Assembly: GCA_027023915.1 (NCBI GenBank)
Contig: JALVUB010000065.1
Coordinates: 1-5,554 of the forward strand
DNA from: Sedimenticola sp.
GTDB taxonomy: Bacteria; Pseudomonadota; Gammaproteobacteria; Chromatiales; Chromatiaceae
Direction of reading: 5' to 3'
Length of the DNA: 5,554 nt
Part shown: piece after piece, positions 1 to 4,526 of the stretch
Layout: each line of letters begins with the position of its first letter
Position numbering within the stretch: position 1 is the first letter of the stretch
The notes under the pieces: model-generated
Databases searched by the model: none
Told to the model about the DNA's origin: nothing
What the model saw: only the letters and a program-made list of their open reading frames with translations
Position numbers and translations under genes: made by a program

Positions 1-90
1 GGACGGACCTGCGAAATTCTCGGCATCTCCCGCCCGGCCCTGGAGCGGCGCATCACCAGGTACGGCTTCGACCGATCATCGAAACATTGA
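1..90 (+). CDS. Sigma-54-dependent activator, C-terminal HTH (partial)
   Basis: Only the last 29 codons and the TGA stop (88-90) lie in the window. Frame 1 reads GRTCEILGISRPALERRITR followed by YGFDRSSKH. The pattern xxxLGISRxxLxRRxxxYG is the Fis-type helix-turn-helix that ends NtrC-family enhancer-binding proteins; typical members read close to AAELLGISRRTLWRKLKKYG. In such proteins this domain binds upstream activator sequences, while the missing central AAA+ domain would remodel sigma-54 RNA polymerase. A near-consensus sigma-54 promoter lies about 100 bases downstream on the same strand, so this is probably the regulator of the next operon. Whether the N-terminus is a response-regulator receiver or another sensor domain cannot be seen. 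Fis itself or another protein sharing this fold is less likely given the promoter nearby. Confidence 0.8.
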   Translation, partial: GRTCEILGISRPALERRITRYGFDRSSKH

Positions 91-98
91 ACGTTTCG
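80..98. promoter_or_regulatory. Candidate upstream activator sequence (palindrome)
   Basis: CGAAACATTGAACGTTTCG is a near-perfect 19-bp palindrome centred on base 89; 8 of 9 pairs match and only 86/92 do not. It overlaps the stop codon of the activator gene. It is centred about 129 bases upstream of the predicted sigma-54 start, within the usual range for enhancer sites of NtrC-type activators. A second inverted repeat, TTCGA (67-71) with TCGAA (79-83), partly overlaps it, giving alternating TTCG/CGAA half-sites over 67-98. Its role as the binding site is inferred from symmetry and position. Confidence 0.5.
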
Positions 99-113
99 TA
101 AAGCCCACGCGGG

Positions 114-155
114 CTCCCCTCTCTCCTCCCTGATCCTCCTCCTCCTCCCATCTCA
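114..155. repeat. Pyrimidine-rich tract with (TCC)5
   Basis: Bases 114-155 are almost entirely C and T; the only exceptions are GA at 132-133 and A at 150 and 155. Five perfect TCC units occupy 134-148. The bottom strand therefore carries GGA repeats, a pattern able to form G-quadruplex or triplex structures. It lies between the putative activator site and the sigma-54 promoter. No gene is visible here, and a structural role in promoter looping is speculative. Confidence 0.6.
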
Positions 156-190
156 TTGGAATGGCAGGTGTTTTCGTTTTTCCCGTGGAA

Positions 191-207
191 TTGGCACGGC
201 CCCTGCA
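191..207 (+). promoter_or_regulatory. Sigma-54 (RpoN) -24/-12 promoter
   Basis: TTGGCACGGCCCCTGCA matches the consensus TGGCACG-N4-TTGCW with one mismatch, C for the first T of TTGC. The invariant GG (193-194) and GC (205-206) are separated by exactly 10 bases, as sigma-54 requires. The start of transcription is predicted near 217-219, leaving a leader of about 60 bases before the GTG at 280. The tail of an enhancer-binding activator directly upstream, and the palindrome at 80-98, support the call. Expression should depend on that activator and ATP hydrolysis. Confidence 0.9.
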
Positions 208-266
208 ACACAGAGGACAAGCCAATAACTGAGACGGCTCAATTCTCTACACCCGCGACAACAGAT

Positions 267-272
267 GAGGAG
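267..272 (+). promoter_or_regulatory. Ribosome binding site selecting GTG start at 280
   Basis: GAGGAG at 267-272 lies 7 bases upstream of the GTG at 280, which is ideal Shine-Dalgarno spacing. The in-frame ATG at 265 overlaps this site and has no purine-rich site of its own upstream. The GTG start also gives a cleaner signal peptide, beginning MKKII. Confidence 0.7.
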
Positions 273-279
273 AAACATC

Positions 280-567
280 GTGAAAAAGATCATCACCATA
301 GTGTCCATTGCCCTGCTCGGCACCGCCACTGCAACCTGGGCTCACGACGAGCACCTGGCCGGCAACGAGGATCTCTACGGCTCCATGCTGCTGGATCACA
401 GCAAGGGCAGTCGTGGAGGCGAGGGCCAGAAAGGTGAAGGGGATCTCTACGGCAGCCACTTGGCGAATGCCGAAGACGTGATCCCCAACCCCAACGCCAA
501 GCCAGAGCCCATCGATCCACGCAACGCGTTGCACGATCAGGATCCCGAAGGCTACGGGATCTACTGA
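280..567 (+). CDS. Small secreted protein with duplicated DLYGS motif
   Basis: I do not recognise this family. The 95-residue product (GTG start) has a Sec signal peptide: MKK, a hydrophobic stretch of about 15 residues, and a likely cut after A21 (TWA|HDEH). The mature 74 residues are acidic, glycine-rich and without cysteine. Two similar segments, DLYGSMLLDH (31-40) and DLYGSHLANA (55-64), are joined by a Gly/Lys/Glu linker; a Pro/Asn stretch (PNPNAKPEP) and a tail ending EGYGIY follow. The low complexity suggests an extended or partly disordered periplasmic or surface protein, not an enzyme. It is the first gene after the sigma-54 promoter, with the Met-rich gene 73 bases downstream. An in-frame ATG at 265 would add five residues but lacks a ribosome site. 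The function is unknown. Confidence 0.8.
   Translation: MKKIITIVSIALLGTATATWAHDEHLAGNEDLYGSMLLDHSKGSRGGEGQKGEGDLYGSHLANAEDVIPNPNAKPEPIDPRNALHDQDPEGYGIY
369..453 (+). repeat. Intragenic direct repeat encoding DLYGS
   Basis: The 13-mer GGATCTCTACGGC occurs identically at 369-381 and 441-453, 72 bases apart, so both copies are in the same frame. Identity at wobble positions suggests a fairly recent internal duplication, or one kept by conversion. A weaker echo, GGGATCTAC, ends the gene (556-564). Confidence 0.7.
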
Positions 568-575
568 CCCCCAAC

Positions 576-612
576 ATCCCGGCCCTGGCCCACGAGGCCA
601 TGGCGCCGGGAT
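576..612 (+). other. Intercistronic RNA hairpin
   Basis: ATCCCGGC (576-583) pairs perfectly with GCCGGGAT (605-612). Inside it, TGGCC (586-590) pairs with GGCCA (596-600) around the loop CACGA. The sequence after it has no T-run, so it does not look like an intrinsic terminator on this strand. It sits between two cotranscribed small genes, so an mRNA-stabilising or processing element that sets their relative expression is plausible. This role is inferred. Confidence 0.55.
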
Positions 613-640
613 CCTAGCCAACAAAACTGGAGAAAATCCG

Positions 641-979
641 ATGAAAGGAAAAACCATCCTGGCTGCCGGCCTGCTGGCAGCCGTGGCCACGACCGCCATT
701 GCGCAACAACCCGGCGGCACCATGCCGATGATGCAAGGTGGCAACATGCCCATGCAACAGGGCCAGATGACGCAGGGCGGAAAGATGCCCATGAACCAGG
801 GCCAGATGAAGGGCGGCATGATGCAGGGCGGTGGAATGGGCATGATGAACCCGCAGATGATGCAGATGATGCAGCAGAAGCAGGCAATGATGCAGAAACA
901 CATGGCCTCCATGGAACAGCACATGGCCAACATCGAAGCCCTGCTGAAACAGCTGGTGGCGTTACAAAAACAAAAATAG
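641..979 (+). CDS. Methionine- and glutamine-rich secreted protein
   Basis: The start ATG has GGAGA 7 bases upstream. A Sec signal peptide spans residues 1-21, with likely cleavage at AIA|QQPGG. The mature 91 residues hold 23 Met and about 20 Gln and no Cys. Residues 25-64 are a Gly/Met/Gln repeat region with GGxMPM units. Residues 72-112 are Met/Gln/Lys-rich and turn into a likely amphipathic helix or coiled coil (IEALLKQLVALQKQK). Met-rich periplasmic segments are known to bind Cu(I) or Ag(I) in copper-resistance proteins. In Azospira suillum, a Met-rich periplasmic peptide (MrpX) scavenges hypochlorite together with methionine sulfoxide reductase. Either role would fit. No family was firmly recognised and no reductase gene is visible here. 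It is probably the second gene of the sigma-54 operon. Confidence 0.85.
   Translation: MKGKTILAAGLLAAVATTAIAQQPGGTMPMMQGGNMPMQQGQMTQGGKMPMNQGQMKGGMMQGGGMGMMNPQMMQMMQQKQAMMQKHMASMEQHMANIEALLKQLVALQKQK
713..832 (+). repeat. GGxMPM repeat region in Met-rich protein
   Basis: In-frame degenerate repeats encode GGTMPM (residues 25-30), GGNMPMQQGQM (33-43), GGKMPMNQGQM (46-56) and GGMMQGG (58-64). The spacing is 8 to 13 residues. Paired Met residues spaced as MxM or MM are the kind of arrangement seen in Cu(I)-binding methionine motifs. Confidence 0.7.
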
Positions 980-1091
980 GCTGCACGTGGACGGCGCAGC
1001 AACCTTTCTGTTTAACGTTACCCCCCTCTCGTCAGCAGCCGGGTTCTGCTCCATCATCCTCCAAGGCCAATCGTCCTCACTGTGGAACTCC

Positions 1092-1116
1092 GGGGCTCTT
1101 TTGAGCCCCCTTTTTT
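1092..1116 (+). terminator. Rho-independent terminator
   Basis: GGGGCTC (1092-1098) and GAGCCCC (1103-1109) form a perfect 7-bp GC-rich stem with a TTTT loop. One C and six T (1111-1116) follow. This is a textbook intrinsic terminator ending the sigma-54 transcript of the two small genes. It ends 14 bases before the ATG at 1131 and 3 bases before that gene's AGGA ribosome site (1120-1123), so it could also act as an attenuator for the next operon. The preceding 980-1091 holds only weak 5-bp hairpins (980-1000 and 1034-1050) and no promoter I can identify. Confidence 0.85.
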
Positions 1117-1130
1117 GTTAGGAATCCTCT

Positions 1131-1556
1131 ATGAAAACAGCACTGACACGCTTACTGACACCGGTACTGTTCGTCTCCACTGTCGCCCTCGCCCATTCGC
1201 CAGGAGAACATGCGAAGGTCTATTTCAAAAACCTGAAAGACGGCGATACCATCACCATGCCCTACCGGGTGCGCTTCGGCATCGAGGGCTATGGCATCGT
1301 GCCGGCCGGAACGCGCGACAAACGCCGGCATGCGGCGGGCCATCATCACCTGCTGGTGGATTACGCCGGCACGCCCGATCTGGACGAACCGCTCCCCAGG
1401 AATGCGCACTGCCTCCATTTCGACGGGGGAGAAACGGAAGCCGTTCTCGACCTGCCGCCAGGCCGGCACACCCTGCAGCTCATCCTGGGCGACGAGGACC
1501 ACGAACCGACGGATCCACCGCTCATCTCCCGCAAGATCACCGTCTTCGTAAAGTAA
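1131..1556 (+). CDS. DUF4399 family periplasmic protein
   Basis: The 141-residue product has a signal peptide (1-21, ALA|HSPGEH). The mature part follows the DUF4399 pattern: VYFKNLKDGDTITMPYRVRF (30-49), GxGIVPAGT (55-61), GHHHLLVD (70-77), a HFDGGETE stretch (96-103) and LPPGRHTLQLILGDEDHEP (108-126), ending in the strand KITVFVK. The family has no established biochemical function that I know of; members are small secreted beta-rich proteins, sometimes misnamed as rod-shape proteins. This one is rich in His (H22, H27, H67, H71-73, H93, H96, H113, H124) and has one Cys (C94), so metal binding is possible but unproven. AGGA lies 7 bases before the ATG. The stop overlaps the AAGGAGG site of the next gene, which starts after a 9-base gap, so the two are surely cotranscribed. 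Confidence 0.88.
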   Translation: MKTALTRLLTPVLFVSTVALAHSPGEHAKVYFKNLKDGDTITMPYRVRFGIEGYGIVPAGTRDKRRHAAGHHHLLVDYAGTPDLDEPLPRNAHCLHFDGGETEAVLDLPPGRHTLQLILGDEDHEPTDPPLISRKITVFVK

Positions 1557-1565
1557 GGAGGCTCC

Positions 1566-2396
1566 ATGAGCTGGAAGAAAGCCCCTGTTCTCCTGCCCGC
1601 CCTTTTTCTCCTCTTGGCCCAATGGGCAACCGCGGAGCCCCTGGCACTGGAGGCGGTGCCGAAGATCCAGGCGGTGGCACTGCATGGCAATGACCATACA
1701 CGGCTCTTTGGCGCCACCGGGGAAGGCCTGTATGTCAGCAAGGATGGTGGCCTCCACTGGCAACTCGCCTACCCGTTTCGCTTGCCCGCAACCATGGTCG
1801 CAGAGGCGCCCGACGGCACCCTTTGGGCTTTCGTGGCCGGAAAGGGATTGCTGAAGATGCAAGGGGATGCCCTCCTCTGGACCCCGGTGAGCAATGGCTT
1901 TGGCGCCCAGGTGCTCACCTCCCTTTCCGTTTCCAAAAAGGATCCGCAGGAGATGGCGGCACTCACACAGTTCGGGAAGCTGTTCAAATCATCGGATGGT
2001 GGCAAGCATTGGCACAAGCTGGAGCTGGAAGGGAAGAGACTCGGGGAAGCGGCCCGGCGTGGCAAGGCGCTCTATGCGGAGAAATGCCAGAGCTGTCATG
2101 GTACGGAAGGCGTGGGCGAGAGCTACAGCGTCCAGTCGTTCCGGGAAAAGGGGTACATCATGGCCCCGCCACTGGATGATTCGGCGCACGCCTGGCACCA
2201 CACGGACGAGGCGCTGGTGAAGACGATCCTGGAGGGAACGTCCCGCCCCTCGCGCATGCCGGCCTGGAGAACCCAGGGGATGGATGAGCAGCAGGCAGGG
2301 GATCTCGTGGCCTACATCAAGAGCCTTTGGGGCAAGCGGGCGCTGGAATGCCAGGGGCCGAAACACATGCAGTGCATGCAGCCAGACTCTCGGTAG
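1566..2396 (+). CDS. Secreted Asp-box repeat / cytochrome c fusion
   Basis: This 276-residue exported protein has a signal peptide (1-23, ATA|EPLAL). Residues 30-150 hold three beta-propeller-like repeats about 40 residues apart: VSKDGGLHW (57-65), a degenerate LKMQGDALLW (96-105) and KSSDGGKHW (141-149). The first and third are Asp boxes (SxDxGxxW) as in BNR/Ycf48-like proteins. Residues 162-258 are a class I cytochrome c: CQSCH (174-178) binds haem covalently, M231 in SRMPAW is the likely sixth ligand, and the final helix is QAGDLVAYIKSLW. After it comes a short tail with C262, H267, M268, C270 and M271. It probably acts as a periplasmic electron carrier or redox sensor. Three repeats are too few for a normal closed propeller, so this domain may be partial or may oligomerise. 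A strong AAGGAGG site precedes the start, and ccdA follows after 9 bases. Confidence 0.88.
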   Translation: MSWKKAPVLLPALFLLLAQWATAEPLALEAVPKIQAVALHGNDHTRLFGATGEGLYVSKDGGLHWQLAYPFRLPATMVAEAPDGTLWAFVAGKGLLKMQGDALLWTPVSNGFGAQVLTSLSVSKKDPQEMAALTQFGKLFKSSDGGKHWHKLELEGKRLGEAARRGKALYAEKCQSCHGTEGVGESYSVQSFREKGYIMAPPLDDSAHAWHHTDEALVKTILEGTSRPSRMPAWRTQGMDEQQAGDLVAYIKSLWGKRALECQGPKHMQCMQPDSR

Positions 2397-2405
2397 AGAA
2401 ACGGC

Positions 2406-3149
2406 ATGATGGAAATCGGCAGTATCGGAGCATTCACCGCATTTGCGGCTGGTGTGATCTCTTTCCTTTCCCCCTGTGTGCTGCCGCTGGTGCCCGGCTA
2501 CCTCTCCTATGTCAGCGGCCAATCGCTCGACCAGATGCGCGGGCAGGGGCTCTCTTCGCGGCAGACCTGGGCAGTCACCGGCCTGGGCCTGCTGTTCGTG
2601 CTCGGTTTTTCCACCGTGTTCATCGCATTCGGCGCCAGTGCCACCGCCATCGGCCGATGGCTGGCGAGCTATCGGCAGGAGCTGAACCTGGTCGGTGGCG
2701 CCATCGTGGTGCTGTTCGGCCTTTTAATGACCGGATTGATCAAGATCCAATGGTTGCAGCGGGAGTTCCGCTTTCACGGTGATCTGAAAGGGGGGCGCAA
2801 GGGAGCAGCCTATCTCCTGGGTGTCGCTTTCGCGTTTGGATGGACACCCTGCATTGGGCCGGTGCTGGGCGCCATCCTCACCATCAGCGCCACTTCAGGC
2901 CAGGAGGGGACGGGCACCACCCTGCTGGCGATCTACTCCCTGGGACTGGGCTTGCCTTTCCTGCTGTCGGCACTCTTTACCGACCGTTTTCTCCGGCACG
3001 CCTCCAGGATGAGACGGCATGGCCGCCTGCTGCACGCAATCGCCGGCGGGCTGCTCATTCTCATGGGGATCGCCATGATGACCGGTTACCTGACCGACTT
3101 TTCCATCTGGCTGCTCAAGGTGTTTCCCTGGCTCGGCGAGATTGGTTGA
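2406..3149 (+). CDS. ccdA: CcdA-type thiol-disulfide membrane transporter
   Basis: This 247-residue membrane protein is the length of the short CcdA family, which lacks the periplasmic domains of full DsbD. About six membrane helices are visible. The two redox cysteines stand in the family motifs LSPCVLPLVPGYLSY (C24) and GWTPCIGPVLGAIL (C149), and these are its only cysteines. CcdA proteins carry reducing equivalents from cytoplasmic thioredoxin across the inner membrane. They reduce periplasmic partners such as the apocytochrome c maturation thioredoxin, or SoxW in sulfur oxidisers. Cotranscription with a cytochrome c gene fits a role in keeping its CxxCH or tail cysteines reduced. The ATG at 2406 has only a weak AGAGAA site, suggesting translational coupling to the gene ending at 2396; the adjacent ATG at 2409 is an equal alternative. 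Confidence 0.93.
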   Translation: MMEIGSIGAFTAFAAGVISFLSPCVLPLVPGYLSYVSGQSLDQMRGQGLSSRQTWAVTGLGLLFVLGFSTVFIAFGASATAIGRWLASYRQELNLVGGAIVVLFGLLMTGLIKIQWLQREFRFHGDLKGGRKGAAYLLGVAFAFGWTPCIGPVLGAILTISATSGQEGTGTTLLAIYSLGLGLPFLLSALFTDRFLRHASRMRRHGRLLHAIAGGLLILMGIAMMTGYLTDFSIWLLKVFPWLGEIG

Positions 3150-3212
3150 TCTGCCACTGGCCGGTTTCGGCTACACTTCCGCCTGCAATGCTGGGATGGG
3201 TGGAGAAAGCAG

Positions 3213-4520
3213 ATGAGCCAAAAGGAGAGTGCCGGAAAAAAGATGGGGCTGTGGGAAGCGGTGGCGCTTGCCGTGGGCAGCATGATCGGCGCCAGCATCT
3301 TCTCCATTTTTGGCCTGGGCGCCGAGATTGCCGGTCCCAATCTGCCGTTGGTGTTCGTCATTTCCGGACTGCTGGCGTTTCTGGTGGCCTATTCGTATGC
3401 CCACCTGGGCGCGCGCATCATTTCCAATGCCGGGCCCATGGAGTTCATTCTGCGGGGCATGGGTGATGGTGTTCTCAGCGGGGCATTGAGCATCCTCACC
3501 TGGCTGACCTATGTGGTTTCAATCGCCCTGTTCGCCAAGGGTTTTGCCGGTTACCTGCTGCCCCTGCTGGGATTCGAGACCCGACCACTCGCAACGGCGC
3601 TGGCCGAAGGTGGCGTGATACTGCTGTTCATGGGACTCAATTTCTTCGGCTCGGCCACGGTGGGCCGGGCGGAATTCTTTATCGTGCTGTTGAAGCTGGC
3701 GGTGCTTGGGCTTTTTGTCATTCTGGGACTGTGGAGTGTCCACCCGGAGTGGCTGCAACCGGCGTTCGATGCGGAACACGGTCGCAAGCTGGTGGACGCG
3801 GTGGCGGTGTTCTTTCTCTCCTACATGGGTTTTGGTCTGGTGACCAATGCATCGGAAAACATCCGTGATCCCGAACAGAATGTACCCAGGGCCATATATT
3901 CGAGCATCGCCATCGTCACCGTCGTCTATGTGCTGGTCAGCATGGTGGCGGTGGGCAATCTGCCGTTGGACGAGTTGCGCAAGGCAAGTGACTTTGCCCT
4001 GGCGGAAGCGGCGCGTCCCTTTCTGGGTGATTTTGGCTATGTGCTGGTCTCCCTGGGCGCGCTGTTTTCCATCGCCTCGGCCCTCAACGCCACCCTCTAC
4101 GGCGGAGCCAATATCGCCTACGCCCTTGCCAGGGAGGGAGAACTGCCTGAAGTGTTCGAACGCAAAGCCTGGTTCAGCGCGCCTGAAGGGCTCTATGTGA
4201 CCGCGTTTCTGGGGCTGCTGTTTGCGCTGCTGTTCAACATGAACGGCATCGCCTCCATCACCAGCGCCGTGTTCATGGCGATCTATCTCTTCGTCATCTG
4301 GTCCCACTACCGGCTGGTGCCGAGCTACGGTGGAAACCGTCCTTTCCTGCTGCTGGCACTGGTGGCGTTGATGACGGTGTTCGGCGTTCTATTGCAGTAT
4401 CAGTGGCACACCAACCGCACCGCTTTTCACGCCACCTGGCTGACTTTTGCCGCCGCGATCGCCTTCGAGGCCCTGTACCGGAAAATCACAAGGCGCCGCC
4501 TGCGCAGGAGGCGTGGATAG
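3213..4520 (+). CDS. APC-superfamily amino acid permease
   Basis: This 435-residue inner-membrane protein has about 12 hydrophobic helices. Family marks are GSMIGASIF in helix 1 (22-30), whose unwound Gly-rich part binds the substrate amino or carboxyl group in this fold, and NAGP (72-75). Others are the loop after helix 6, ASENIRDPEQNVPRAI (213-228), and the helix 8 stretch ALNATLYGGANIAYALAREG (290-309). It most likely imports or exchanges an amino acid, driven by protons or antiport; the substrate cannot be read from sequence. GGAGA sits 6 bases before the ATG. The 63-base gap after ccdA contains no clear promoter or terminator, so read-through is possible, but a functional link to the redox genes is not evident. 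The C-terminus is very basic (RRRLRRRRG). Confidence 0.92.
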   Translation: MSQKESAGKKMGLWEAVALAVGSMIGASIFSIFGLGAEIAGPNLPLVFVISGLLAFLVAYSYAHLGARIISNAGPMEFILRGMGDGVLSGALSILTWLTYVVSIALFAKGFAGYLLPLLGFETRPLATALAEGGVILLFMGLNFFGSATVGRAEFFIVLLKLAVLGLFVILGLWSVHPEWLQPAFDAEHGRKLVDAVAVFFLSYMGFGLVTNASENIRDPEQNVPRAIYSSIAIVTVVYVLVSMVAVGNLPLDELRKASDFALAEAARPFLGDFGYVLVSLGALFSIASALNATLYGGANIAYALAREGELPEVFERKAWFSAPEGLYVTAFLGLLFALLFNMNGIASITSAVFMAIYLFVIWSHYRLVPSYGGNRPFLLLALVALMTVFGVLLQYQWHTNRTAFHATWLTFAAAIAFEALYRKITRRRLRRRRG

Positions 4521-4526
4521 CGGTTC

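Noticed and set aside
102..115. AGCCC-ACGC-GGGCT hairpin after the activator stop as a terminator
   Set aside because: The stem has only 5 bp and is followed by a C/T mixture, not a T-run. It is too weak to call an intrinsic terminator.
247..1002. 251-codon open frame on the minus strand across both small genes
   Set aside because: It is the antisense shadow of repetitive Met/Gln/Gly codons; its Cys/Ile/Pro-rich translation resembles no protein and has no convincing ribosome site. The plus-strand genes have signal peptides and good ribosome sites.
980..1050. Small inverted repeats GCTGC/GCAGC and AGCAG/CTGCT after the Met-rich gene
   Set aside because: Each stem is only 5 bp, with loops of 11 and 7 bases, and neither has a T-run. 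They are weak compared with the real terminator at 1092-1116.
1640..1700. Further TGGCAC sequences as extra sigma-54 promoters
   Set aside because: They lie inside the cytochrome gene and lack a GC at the required 10-base spacing from the GG.
3146..3177. Sigma-70-like promoter (TTGATC and TACACT) before the permease
   Set aside because: The two hexamers are 20 bases apart, too far for a normal promoter, and TACACT matches the -10 consensus poorly.
3519..4307. 262-codon minus-strand open frame inside the permease gene
   Set aside because: It is a shadow of a clear APC permease; the translation is His/Gln/Arg-rich and lacks any recognisable domain.
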